Made by a program: the position numbers and the translations under genes
Shown: positions 45,110-54,354 of the stretch, in pieces
Layout of the letters: every line of letters starts with the position of its first letter
Numbering within the stretch: the first letter of the stretch is position 1
The notes under the pieces: generated by a model
The model's database searches: none
What the model was told of the DNA's origin: nothing
What the model saw: the letters and a program-made list of their open reading frames with translations, nothing else
Assembly (NCBI GenBank): GCA_040752195.1
Contig: JBFMFC010000003.1
Span: 62,001-126,000, forward strand
Source: DSNY01 sp040752195
Lineage (GTDB): Bacteria > Pseudomonadota > Gammaproteobacteria > Burkholderiales > Burkholderiaceae_F
Length of the DNA: 64,000 nucleotides
Direction of reading: 5' to 3'

Positions 45110-45924
45110 ACGACAACGCGCGCATCGCATTCATCGGCGGCGGAAACATGGCGTCGGCGCTGATCGGCGGACTGATTCAGAAGGGGCAGCGGCCGCACGA
45201 TCTGCTGGCGGTGGAGATCGACGCCGCGCGGCGCGAGGCGCTCGCGCGCGCCTTCGGCATCGAGGTCGCGCCTGCGCCGGACGCACGGCTCGCCCGCTTC
45301 GACGTGCTCGTTCTCGCCGTCAAGCCGCAGCAGATGAGGGAAGCGTGCAGCGCGCTGCGACCCTTCGTCGGGCAGCAACTCGTGCTGTCGATCGCCGCCG
45401 GCATCCGGATCGCCGATCTCGCGCGCTGGCTCGGCACCGACCGGATCGTGCGCGCGATGCCGAACACGCCGGCGCTGATCGGTCGCGGCATCGCCGGCCT
45501 CGCGGCCGGGCGCGCAGTCACGCCGGCGCAGCGCGAGCAGGCGACGCAGATCCTGCAAGCGGTCGGCACGGTCGTCTGGCTCGACGACGAGACGCAACTC
45601 GACGCGGTGACCGCAATCTCCGGCAGTGGTCCCGCCTACGTCTTCTACTTCATCGAGGCGCTGATCGAGGCCGGACGCGCCATGGGCCTGTCGGACGAGC
45701 CGTCGCGGCGCTTGGCGATCGAAACGCTGGTCGGCGCGTCGCACCTGGCGGCCGAGTCGGGCGAACCGCCGGAGGTGTTGCGCGCTCGCGTGACCTCGAA
45801 GGGCGGAACGACCGCCGCCGCGATCGAATCGATGGACGCCGATCAGATCAAGGCGAAGATCGTCGCGGCCGTGCGCGCCGCGCAGCGTCGCGCCGCCGAG
45901 CTGGGCGACGAATTCGGCAAGTGA
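45106..45924 (+). CDS. proC: Pyrroline-5-carboxylate reductase
   Basis: A 272-residue NAD(P)H enzyme making the last step of proline synthesis. The Rossmann start IAFIGGGNMASALIGGL is typical. The AVKPQQM and RAMPNTPALIGRGI segments and the C-terminal signature SGSGPAYVFYFIEALIEAG with the VTSKGGTTAAAI block complete the family pattern. It overlaps the preceding unknown gene by 4 bases. Confidence 0.95.
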   Translation: MNDNARIAFIGGGNMASALIGGLIQKGQRPHDLLAVEIDAARREALARAFGIEVAPAPDARLARFDVLVLAVKPQQMREACSALRPFVGQQLVLSIAAGIRIADLARWLGTDRIVRAMPNTPALIGRGIAGLAAGRAVTPAQREQATQILQAVGTVVWLDDETQLDAVTAISGSGPAYVFYFIEALIEAGRAMGLSDEPSRRLAIETLVGASHLAAESGEPPEVLRARVTSKGGTTAAAIESMDADQIKAKIVAAVRAAQRRAAELGDEFGK

Positions 45925-45983
45925 CGGTCGTTCGGGTTGCGACTTGACCCGTCGGCGTCTCGCGCGCGGATCCGCGGCCGCGC

Positions 45984-46856
45984 TTACCTGAGCGCGTAGT
46001 CCAACGCGACGCCTGCAAAGACCGCGAAGCCGACCCACTGGTTGTGGCGGAAGGCGCGGAAGCAGTCAGCGCGGGCGCGGCCGCGGATCAGCACGTAGTG
46101 GTAGACGACGCAGCCGAGCGCGGCGGCCCAGCCGAGGTAAAACGGCCAGCGCGCGCCGATCGCCGCGCCGACGACCAGCAGCAGCGACAGGTGCGCGCCG
46201 TAGCAGAACATCACGGCGGCGACATCGGCGCGGCCGAACAGGATCGCCGACGAGCGCAACCCGATGCGGATGTCGTCGTCGCGGTCGACCATCGCGTACT
46301 CGGTGTCGTACGCGACGACCCAGAACAGGTTCGCCGCGAACAGCCACCAGCCGATCGTCGGTACGTGCCCGAGCGCGGCCGCGAACGCCATCGGGATGCC
46401 GAACGAGAAAGCGATCGCGAGATAGGCCTGCGGCAACGGGAAAAAGCGCTTGAAGAAAGGATAGGTCGTCGCCACGGTCACGCCGACCACGGCCAGCCAG
46501 AAGGTCAGCGCGTTCAGCGGGACCAGCAGCAGCGCGGCGAGCAGCAGCAACACCACTGCGACGGCGACTGCTTCCAGCGGCGACACGGCGCCGCTGGAGA
46601 CGACGCGGTCCGCGGTGCGTTTGACGTGGCCGTCGAAGTCGCGGTCGGCCACATCGTTGATCGCGCAGCCGGCGGACCGCGTCAGCAGCGTCCCCAGCAC
46701 GAAGATGGCAAGCAGCCACGCCGGCGGCCGGCCGTCGGTGGCGATCCACAGCGCGGTCAGCGTCGGCCACAGCAGCAGCAGCGTCCCGACCGGCTTGTCA
46801 AGGCGGATCAGCCGCACGTACAGGCTCAGGCGGCGGATCGGGTCGACGGTGGTCAT
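45984..46856 (-). CDS. ubiA: 4-hydroxybenzoate polyprenyltransferase
   Basis: A 290-residue integral membrane prenyltransferase for ubiquinone synthesis. The first Asp-rich motif is NDVADRDFD at residues 67-75, the second DTEYAMVDRDDDIRIG near residue 190; both bind the magnesium-diphosphate of the prenyl donor. About eight hydrophobic helices are seen. The N-terminus LYVRLIRLDKPVGTLLLLWPT is the UbiA hallmark. It is divergent from the ugp importer genes and convergent with proC. Confidence 0.93.
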   Translation of the reverse strand: MTTVDPIRRLSLYVRLIRLDKPVGTLLLLWPTLTALWIATDGRPPAWLLAIFVLGTLLTRSAGCAINDVADRDFDGHVKRTADRVVSSGAVSPLEAVAVAVVLLLLAALLLVPLNALTFWLAVVGVTVATTYPFFKRFFPLPQAYLAIAFSFGIPMAFAAALGHVPTIGWWLFAANLFWVVAYDTEYAMVDRDDDIRIGLRSSAILFGRADVAAVMFCYGAHLSLLLVVGAAIGARWPFYLGWAAALGCVVYHYVLIRGRARADCFRAFRHNQWVGFAVFAGVALDYALR

Positions 46857-46983
46857 TCGGGATCTGGCGCGGACGCCACGTGCTGCAATGCGCTGATTTG
46901 CGTTGAACGGCCGGGGGCGCTTATCGTAACAGCCGCGTCAAAGAACAAGCCCAACATCCACGCTTCACGTCAGGAGACCCTCA

Positions 46984-48297
46984 ATGATGCACAAGACCAT
47001 GGCGGCGGCCGCGCTGGCCGCTGCGCTTGTCGCTGGCACGCCGCCGGCGGCGGCGCAGACCGAGATCCAGTGGTGGCACTCGATGGGCGGCGCGCTCGGC
47101 GAAGCGCTGAACGAACTGGCCACCAAGTTCAACAACAGCCAGAAGGAGTACAAGGTTGTCGCCACGTACAAAGGCTCGTATCCCGAGTCGATGACGGCGG
47201 CGATCGCGGCGTTCCGCGCCGGACAGGCGCCGCACATCCTGCAGGTCTTCGAGGTCGGCACCGCGACCATGATGGCGGCCAAGGGCGCGATCAAGCCTGT
47301 CTACCAGTTGATGAAGGAGCAAGGCGAGCCGTTCGATCCGAAGGCGTACCTCCCGGTGGTGACCGGGTACTACTCGGACCAGCAGGGCAACATGCTGTCG
47401 TTCCCGTTCAACAGCTCGACCGCGCTGTTCTACATCGACAAGAACAAGTTCCGCAAAGCGGGCCTGCCGCCGGTCCCGCCGAAGACGTGGAAGGAGCTGA
47501 TCGCCGTGGCGGAGAAGCTCAAGGCCTCGGGGCAGGACTGCGTGTACACGACAGGCTGGCCGTCCTGGGTGCACATCGAGAACTTCAGCGCCTGGCACAA
47601 CCTGCCGATCGGCACGAAGGAGAACGGCTTCGGGGGATTGGACACGCAGTTCACCTTCAACTCGCCGACGCACGTCAAGCACATCGAGATGCTCGCCGAC
47701 ATGGCCAAGCGGGGCCTGTTCACCTACGCCGGCCGCACCAACCAGGCCGACTCCAAGTTCGCGAGCGGAGAGTGCGCGATGGCCACGATCAGCGCCGGTG
47801 CGTTGGGCGGGGTCATCAAGGCCGCGAAGACGGACTGGCAGATGAGCTTCCTGCCTTACCACGACGACGTGAAAGGCGCGCCACAGAACTCGATCATCGG
47901 CGGCGCGTCGCTGTGGGTGATGAGCGGCCGCAAAGCCGAGGAGTACAAGGGCGTGGCGCGCTTCCTGGCGTTTCTGTCGCGGCCCGAGATCCAGATGGAG
48001 TGGCACGTGAAGACCGGCTACGTGCCGATCACGATGGCCGCCTATGAGTTGACCAAGAAGTCCGGCTTCTACGACCAGAATCCGGGCCGCGACATGGCGG
48101 TCAAGCAGCTCACGAACAAGACGCCCACCGAGAACTCCAAGGGCCTGCGCTTCGGCAACTTCGTGCAGGGTCGCACGGTCATCGAGGAAGAACTGGAAGC
48201 GGCGTTCGCCGGCAAGAAGAGCGCCAAGGCGGCGCTCGACGACGCCGTGCGCCGCGGCAACGAGATCCTGCGCCAGTTCGAAGCCGCGAACCGCTGA
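46984..48297 (+). CDS. ugpB: sn-glycerol-3-phosphate ABC transporter, substrate-binding protein
   Basis: A 437-residue periplasmic binding protein. A Sec signal (AALAAALVAGTPPAAAQ) is followed by TEIQWWHSMGGALGEALNELATKFN, the conserved start of UgpB. The SYPESMTAAIAAFRAGQAPHI and SFPFNSSTALFYIDK blocks also match. Gene order binding protein, two permeases, ATPase is that of ugpBAEC. AGGAG lies 7 bases before the ATG. A strong hairpin separates it from ugpA. It supplies glycerol-3-phosphate or its diesters as phosphorus or carbon source. Confidence 0.92.
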   Translation: MMHKTMAAAALAAALVAGTPPAAAQTEIQWWHSMGGALGEALNELATKFNNSQKEYKVVATYKGSYPESMTAAIAAFRAGQAPHILQVFEVGTATMMAAKGAIKPVYQLMKEQGEPFDPKAYLPVVTGYYSDQQGNMLSFPFNSSTALFYIDKNKFRKAGLPPVPPKTWKELIAVAEKLKASGQDCVYTTGWPSWVHIENFSAWHNLPIGTKENGFGGLDTQFTFNSPTHVKHIEMLADMAKRGLFTYAGRTNQADSKFASGECAMATISAGALGGVIKAAKTDWQMSFLPYHDDVKGAPQNSIIGGASLWVMSGRKAEEYKGVARFLAFLSRPEIQMEWHVKTGYVPITMAAYELTKKSGFYDQNPGRDMAVKQLTNKTPTENSKGLRFGNFVQGRTVIEEELEAAFAGKKSAKAALDDAVRRGNEILRQFEAANR

Positions 48298-48338
48298 CTT
48301 TTGTGGGCGGTTCGCCGCCCGTATGCCACATCACCTCA

Positions 48339-48361
48339 CCCTCCCCGCCTAGCGGGGAGGG
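48339..48361 (+). promoter_or_regulatory. Intercistronic hairpin between ugpB and ugpA
   Basis: CCCTCCCCGC and GCGGGGAGGG form a perfect 10-bp stem with a CTA loop, 41 bases after the ugpB stop and 22 before the ugpA start. There is no T-tract, so it more likely blocks 3' exonucleases and raises the amount of binding-protein mRNA relative to the permeases, as known for other ABC operons. The role is inferred. Confidence 0.55.
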
Positions 48362-48382
48362 AGCTGCAGGCGACCTGATCTC

Positions 48383-49264
48383 GTGGAAAAACGTGTCGTC
48401 TTCCGGTCGGCGTGGCTGCCGTTCGCGCTGGTTGCGCCGCAGCTCGCGATCACGATCATCTTCTTTTTCTGGCCCGCGTCGCAGGCGATCTGGTACTCGT
48501 TCCAGCTGCAGGACGCCTTCGGCCTGAAAACGCAGTTCGTCGGCCTGCAGAACTTCGTCACGCTGTTCAAGGACCCGCACTACATCGCGTCGTTTCGCGT
48601 CACCGCGATCTTCAGTTTTGCGGTCGCGGCGATCTGCATCGCGTTGTCGCTGCTGCTGGCGGTGTTCGCCGACCGCGTGGTGCGCGGCGCGATGGCGTAC
48701 AAGACGCTGCTGATCTGGCCGTACGCGGTCGCAGCCGCCGTGGCCGGCGTGCTGTACGCGTTCATGTTCGCGCCGTCGATCGGCATCGTCACGTTCTGGC
48801 TCAAGGGGCTCGGCCTGCACTGGAACTGGGTGATCGACGGCGACCAGGCGATGCTGCTGGTGATCATGGCCGCCGTGTGGAACCACATCAGCTACAACTT
48901 CCTTTTCTTCCTCGCCGGGCTGCAGTCGATCCCGCGATCGCTGATCGAGGCCGCGGCGATCGACGGCGCCGGGCCGTGGCGGCGCTTCTGGACGATCGTG
49001 TTCCCGCTGCTGTCGCCGACCGCATTCTTCCTGCTGGTCGTCAACGTCGTGTACGCGTTCTTCGGCACCTTCGGCATCATCGACGCCACCACGCAGGGCG
49101 GACCGGCCACGTCGACCCAGATCCTCGTGTACAAGGTCTACCACGACGGGGTCAAGGCGGGCGACCTGGGCGGCTCGTCCGCGCAGTCGGTGATCCTGAT
49201 GGCGATCGTGATTGCGCTGACCGTCGTGCAGTTCCGCTACATCGAACGCAAGGTGCAGTACTGA
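48383..49264 (+). CDS. ugpA: sn-glycerol-3-phosphate ABC transporter permease UgpA
   Basis: A 293-residue inner-membrane permease with six hydrophobic segments, the first PFALVAPQLAITIIFFFWPA. The ATPase-docking EAA loop reads EAAAIDGAGPWRRFWTIVFPLL. The start is GTG; no clear ribosome site precedes it, which fits weaker translation than ugpB. The stop TGA overlaps the ugpE ATG by one base (TGATG). Confidence 0.92.
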   Translation: MEKRVVFRSAWLPFALVAPQLAITIIFFFWPASQAIWYSFQLQDAFGLKTQFVGLQNFVTLFKDPHYIASFRVTAIFSFAVAAICIALSLLLAVFADRVVRGAMAYKTLLIWPYAVAAAVAGVLYAFMFAPSIGIVTFWLKGLGLHWNWVIDGDQAMLLVIMAAVWNHISYNFLFFLAGLQSIPRSLIEAAAIDGAGPWRRFWTIVFPLLSPTAFFLLVVNVVYAFFGTFGIIDATTQGGPATSTQILVYKVYHDGVKAGDLGGSSAQSVILMAIVIALTVVQFRYIERKVQY

Positions 49265-50111
49265 TGGTCGAGCGCCGCCCCTGGCTGGACGTGCTGTCCC
49301 ACCTCGTGCTGATCGCCGGGGTCGTCGTCATCGCGTTCCCCGTGTACGTGACGTTCGTCGCCTCGACGCTGACGCTCGAGCAGATCATGTCGGTGCCGAT
49401 GCCGCTGGTGCCGGGCGATCACTTCGTCGAGAACTACCGGCAGGTTCTGTTCGCCGGCACCGAAAAGGGCTCGAAGGCACCGGTGGCGACGATGCTGCTC
49501 AACAGCACCGTCGTCGCGCTCGGCATCGCGATCGGCAAGATCGCGATTTCGATCATCTCGGCCTTCGCGATCGTCTACTTCCGCTTCCGCCTGCGGATGT
49601 TCTTCTTCTGGACCATCTTCGTCACGCTGATGCTCCCGGTCGAGGTGCGGATCATCCCGACGTTCAAGGTGGTCGCGGACCTCGGCATGCTGAACAGCTA
49701 CGCCGGGCTGACGCTGCCGCTGATCGCATCCGCCACCGCGACCTTCCTGTTCAGGCAGTTCTTTCTGACGATTCCGGACGAGCTGGCGGAGGCGGCGCGC
49801 ATCGACGGCGCCGGGCCGATGCGCTTCTTCTGGGACGTCGTCGTGCCGCTTTCGAAGACCAGCGTGGCGGCGCTGTTCGTGATCCAGTTCATCTACGGCT
49901 GGAACCAGTACCTGTGGCCGCTGCTGATCACCACCGACGAATCGATGTACACGACGGTGATCGGCATCAAGCGGATGATCGTCGGCGGCGACGCCGCCAA
50001 CGAATGGAACCTGGTGATGGCCACCGCGATGCTGGCACTGCTGCCGCCGGCGGCCGTCGTGATTCTGATGCAGAAGTGGTTCGTCAAAGGGCTCGTCGAA
50101 ACGGAAAAGTG

Positions 50112-50112
<1 letters not shown>
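49264..50112 (+). CDS. ugpE: sn-glycerol-3-phosphate ABC transporter permease UgpE
   Basis: A 282-residue second permease with six hydrophobic segments. The EAA loop is EAARIDGAGPMRFFWDVVVPL. NSTVVALGIAIGKIAISIISAFAIVYFRF and the C-terminal NQYLWPLLIT are typical of UgpE/MalG-type permeases. It is coupled to ugpA and to ugpC by single-base TGATG overlaps. Confidence 0.92.
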
Positions 50113-51194
<1,082 letters not shown>

Positions 51195-51539
51195 TCCTGC
51201 TCTGGCGTCGCGCCAAACGCAGTCCGAACCCGAACCCCGGTTTCGCCGAAGCCGGCCCGCGCCAGAAACAGTCGCGCGGATCGCACGCGGCGCAGCCCGC
51301 TTGCGAAGGCTGCGCAGCATCCCGACGGCCGCTTGTCTCCGGCCGCTCGCTTAACGTCGCTGCGCGACGTTAGCCTTCGCCGAAAAACGGCGCGGACCGC
51401 ATGCCGCGCAGCCTACTTGAGTAGACTGCGCAGCATCCACGCCCGGTCTTTTGGCTCCGGCCGCTCGCTGGGCTCGCTTAACGTCGCTGCGCGACGTTAG
51501 CCTTCGCCGAGAAACGGCGCGGACCGCATGCCGCGCGGC
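51195..51539. other. Intergenic region with hairpin-rich repeats
   Basis: About 345 bases between ugpC and dps, whose transcripts converge. It holds one full and one decayed copy of the dps 3' end and trailing sequence. Each full copy contains TAACGTCGC-TGC-GCGACGTTA, a 9-bp perfect stem, and CGCCG-A5-CGGCG. The stems could end transcription from both sides. I see no gene. Confidence 0.6.
51345..51443 (-). repeat. Tandem duplicate of the dps 3' end (distal copy)
   Basis: A 99-bp segment nearly identical to 51472-51570, at an offset of 127 bp. On the minus strand it encodes again the last residues of Dps (AWMLRSLLK and a TAG stop) followed by the same trailing hairpins. A handful of substitutions separate the copies. 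A third, more decayed copy (GGCTGCGCAGCATCC and flanks) lies around 51255-51345. Confidence 0.8.
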
Positions 51540-51570
51540 CTACTTGAGTAGGCTGCGCAGCATCCACGCC
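51472..51570 (-). repeat. Tandem duplicate of the dps 3' end (copy overlapping dps)
   Basis: The partner of 51345-51443. It contains the genuine dps stop at 51540-51542 and the downstream palindrome TAACGTCGC-TGC-GCGACGTTA at 51479-51499. The repeat has probably arisen by local duplication; unlike the 127-bp identical blocks around the N run it carries sequence differences, so it is real DNA. Confidence 0.78.
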
Positions 51571-52279
51571 GTTTTTTCATGCACCTGCAGGCGTTGGGTC
51601 AGCAGGTCGATGGTCGCTGGGTCGCCGCCTTTCTCGGCCATGGGGAACACGTCGCGCACGGTGCGGGCAACGGCCTCATGGCCCTCGATGAGCAGTCGCA
51701 CCATCTCCATCGCCTCCGGAACGCCGTCCGTGTCCGCGATCGATGCCAGCTTGGCAAACGCCTTGGTCGATCCCGGCGCAGGGTAGCCGAGCGCGCGAAT
51801 CCGTTCGGCGATCGGGTNNNNNNNNNNNNNNNNNNNNNNNNNNNNNNNNNNNNNNNNNNNNNNNNNNNNNNNNNNNNNNNNNNNNNNNNNNNNNNNNNNN
51901 NNNNNNNNNNNNNNNNNAGCAGTCGCACCATCTCCATCGCCTCCGGAACGCCGTCCGTGTCCGCGATCGATGCCAGCTTGGCAAACGCCTTGGTCGATCC
52001 CGGCGCAGGGTAGCCGAGCGCGCGAATCCGTTCGGCGATCGGGTCGAGCGCGTTCCATAGCTCCGTGTACTGCTCCCTGAACATCAGGTGCAGCGTGGTG
52101 AACATCGGCCCTTCGACGTTCCAGTGGAAACCGTGCGTCTTCAGGTACAGCGAGAACGTGTCGGCCAGCACGCGCGACAGGCCGTCCGCGATTCTCTCGC
52201 GGTCCTTCTCGGCGATGCCGATGTCGATCCGGGGCGCATCCGCCCCGCCATTGGCGGATCTGTTCTTGCTCTTGGCCAT
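51540..52279 (-). CDS. dps: Dps family DNA-binding ferritin-like protein (interrupted by an assembly gap)
   Basis: A Dps mini-ferritin that stores iron and shields DNA from peroxide. The ferroxidase region reads KTHGFHWNVEGPMFTTLHLMFREQ. The span contains 100 N plus a 127-bp direct repeat of the flanks. Removing those 227 bases leaves 513 nt, exactly 171 codons, and yields an intact 170-residue protein ending TAWMLRSLLK. So the gene is whole in the organism and the break is artificial. The ATG has GGAG upstream. The Lys-rich N-terminus (MAKSKNRS) may contact DNA. It lies directly behind oxyR on the same strand, consistent with peroxide induction. Confidence 0.92.
51818..51917. other. Assembly gap of 100 N within dps
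   Basis: Exactly 100 N. The 127 bases to its left (51691-51817) are identical to the 127 bases to its right (51918-52044), which is the overlap expected from a de Bruijn assembler at k=127 before scaffolding. No DNA is likely to be missing. Confidence 0.95.
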
Positions 52280-52307
52280 GGTGTTTCTCCTCTGTAGCGA
52301 CCTTTTT

Positions 52308-52337
52308 ATGCTAGTGCGCGGTCCGGCGTTTAGCCAA
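52308..52337 (-). promoter_or_regulatory. Candidate dps promoter
   Basis: On the minus strand TTGGCT (52332-52337) and TAGCAT (52308-52313) are 18 bp apart, each matching 4 of 6 consensus bases. The -10 lies about 28 bases before the dps ATG. The partial GATAG-N8-CTATC palindrome (52358-52375), overlapping the oxyR stop, sits just upstream and may be an activator site. Confidence 0.4.
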
Positions 52338-52370
52338 TTGACAATGCTCAAGACGGCGATAGCCTGGACC

Positions 52371-53315
52371 CTATCCCGCCTCGGCCGGAAGATCGAGCTT
52401 GGTCACACCGGGCAGGTGGCACTTCAGGATCGCGCGGCGCAACGCCTCGACCGCGGCCGGCCGCGTGAAGCTCTTGCGCCAGGCGAGCACGACCCGGCGG
52501 TCGGGCACCGGCGGCTTGAACGGCAGGTACTCGATCAGCGAATCGCGCGGCGGCTTCTCCGGCACCGAGGTCTTGGGCAGCACCGTAATGCCCAGCCCCG
52601 ACGCGACCATGTGCCTGATCGTCTCGAGCGACGAACCTTCGAACGTCTTCTGTATCCCCTCCGCGCCGGTCGAGAACCGGGACAGCTCGGGACAGACCTC
52701 GAGCACCTGATCGCGGAAGCAGTGGCCGGTGCCGAGCAGCAGCATCGTTTCCTTTTTCAGCTCGTCGGCGCCGATGCTCTTGCGGCGGGTCCAGGGATGG
52801 CCCTTCGGCACGGCGACCATGAACGGCTCGTCGTAAACGGGCTGGATCAGCACGCCCGACTCCGGCAGCGGCAGCGCCAGGATCGCTACGTCGATCTCGC
52901 CGTTCTTCAACAGCTCGAGCAGCTTGATCGTGAAGTTCTCGTTCAGCAGCAGCGGCATCTGCGGTGCGTCTCGAAGCAGTTGCCGGACCAGCGCCGGCAG
53001 CAGATACGGCCCGATCGTGTAGATCACGCCGACGCGCAGCGCGCCGACCAGCGGATCCTTGCCCGCCTTCGCAAGCTCCTTGATCCGGGCCGCTTCGTCG
53101 AGCACGCGCTGCGCCTGCGCGACGATGCGCTCGCCGATCGGCGTCAACGTCACCTCGTTGCTGCGGCGTTCGAAGATCGGCACGCCCAGCTCGTCCTCGA
53201 GCTTTTTGATCGCCACCGACAGGGTCGGTTGGCTGACGAAACAGGCCTCCGCGGCGCGCCCGAAGTGCCTTTCGCGCGCGACCGCGACGATGTACTTGAG
53301 TTCGGTCAGGGTCAT
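52371..53315 (-). CDS. oxyR: Hydrogen peroxide-sensing regulator OxyR
   Basis: A 314-residue LysR-type regulator. The N-terminal helix-turn-helix includes FGRAAEACFVSQPTLSVAIKKLEDELG. The sensing cysteines are Cys199 and Cys208 in GTGHCFRDQVLEVC, at the same residue numbers as in E. coli OxyR, which forms a disulfide with peroxide. The rest of the effector domain (GSSLETIRHMVASGLGITVLP) is canonical. It lies 92 bp upstream of dps on the same strand, the classical target. Confidence 0.95.
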   Translation of the reverse strand: MTLTELKYIVAVARERHFGRAAEACFVSQPTLSVAIKKLEDELGVPIFERRSNEVTLTPIGERIVAQAQRVLDEAARIKELAKAGKDPLVGALRVGVIYTIGPYLLPALVRQLLRDAPQMPLLLNENFTIKLLELLKNGEIDVAILALPLPESGVLIQPVYDEPFMVAVPKGHPWTRRKSIGADELKKETMLLLGTGHCFRDQVLEVCPELSRFSTGAEGIQKTFEGSSLETIRHMVASGLGITVLPKTSVPEKPPRDSLIEYLPFKPPVPDRRVVLAWRKSFTRPAAVEALRRAILKCHLPGVTKLDLPAEAG

Positions 53316-53381
53316 GGGGGCGATTCAACCACAGCGCGGCACGCCTCGCCCGGCCGGGCGCGGACGCGCGGGACCGCGAGG

Positions 53382-54353
53382 CTAGACGCCGTAGTGCGCG
53401 CGATACCAGGCGACGAAGCGCGGCAGCCCGACCTCGATCGGTGTGGTCGGCACCCAGCCGTAGTCGCGCTTCAGGTCGTCGATGTCGGCCCAGGTCGACT
53501 GCACGTCGCCCGGCTGCAGCGGCAGCATCCGCATCTGCGGCGTGCGGCCGATCGCGTTGGCGAGCACGTCGATGAAGCGCAGCAGCGGCTCGGGGCGGTG
53601 GTTGCCGATGTTGTAGACGCGGTGCTGTACGCCGTCGGCATCGCGTGCCGGCACGCGATCGAGCACGCGCAGAACGCCGTCGGCGATGTCGTCGACGTAG
53701 GTGAAATCGCGCGCCATCTCGCCGTGGTTGTAGACGTCGATCGGCTCGCCGGCCAGGATCGCTCGCGTGAACTTGAACGCGGCCATGTCCGGCCGCCCCC
53801 ACGGCCCGTACACGGTGAAGAAGCGCAGCCCCGTCAGGGGGATGCCGAACTGCAGCGCGTACACGTAGGCCATCAGCTCGTTCGCCCGCTTGGTCGCGGC
53901 GTACAGGCTGATCGGGCGGTCGACGCGATCCGAGGTCGAAAACGGCTGCTTGGTGTTCGCGCCGTACACGCTCGACGTCGATGCGTAGACGGCGTGGCGC
54001 ACCGGATGCGCGCGGAGCGCTTCGAGCAGGTTCAGGAAACCGGCGACGTTGGCCTCGACATACACGTGCGGGTGCGTCAGCGAGTAGCGCACGCCCGCCT
54101 GCGCGGCCAGATGAACGACCGCTTCGATCCGGTGCCGTTCGAACACCGTGCGGATTGCGTCGCGGTCGGCGAGATCGACGCGCTGGAACACGAACCCGCG
54201 ATCGTCCGCGAACTCGGCGAGCCGTGCCCGCTTCAGGCCCGGATCGTAGTAGTCGTTCAGGTTGTCGATGCCGAGCACCGTGTCGCCCCGTGCCCGCAAT
54301 GCGCGCGCGACGTGAAAGCCGATGAACCCGGCCGCACCCGTGACCAGGATCAC
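53382..54353 (-). CDS. NAD-dependent epimerase, UDP-glucuronate 4-epimerase-like
   Basis: A 323-residue extended SDR. The NAD loop is TGAAGFIGFHVA. The catalytic pair is Tyr151 and Lys155 in YAATKRANE, with STSSVYG just before. The C-terminal PLQPGDVQSTWADIDDLKRDYGW is characteristic of UDP-glucuronate 4-epimerases, which make UDP-galacturonate. The start is GTG, one base after the ugd stop codon, so translation is coupled. It works with the upstream UDP-glucose dehydrogenase on sugar nucleotides for capsule or LPS. Confidence 0.88.
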   Translation of the reverse strand: MILVTGAAGFIGFHVARALRARGDTVLGIDNLNDYYDPGLKRARLAEFADDRGFVFQRVDLADRDAIRTVFERHRIEAVVHLAAQAGVRYSLTHPHVYVEANVAGFLNLLEALRAHPVRHAVYASTSSVYGANTKQPFSTSDRVDRPISLYAATKRANELMAYVYALQFGIPLTGLRFFTVYGPWGRPDMAAFKFTRAILAGEPIDVYNHGEMARDFTYVDDIADGVLRVLDRVPARDADGVQHRVYNIGNHRPEPLLRFIDVLANAIGRTPQMRMLPLQPGDVQSTWADIDDLKRDYGWVPTTPIEVGLPRFVAWYRAHYGV

Positions 54354-54354
54354 C

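Noticed and set aside
51818..51917. Real insertion or deletion within dps
   Set aside because: The N run has identical 127-bp flanks and collapsing it restores the exact reading frame, so it is an assembly product.
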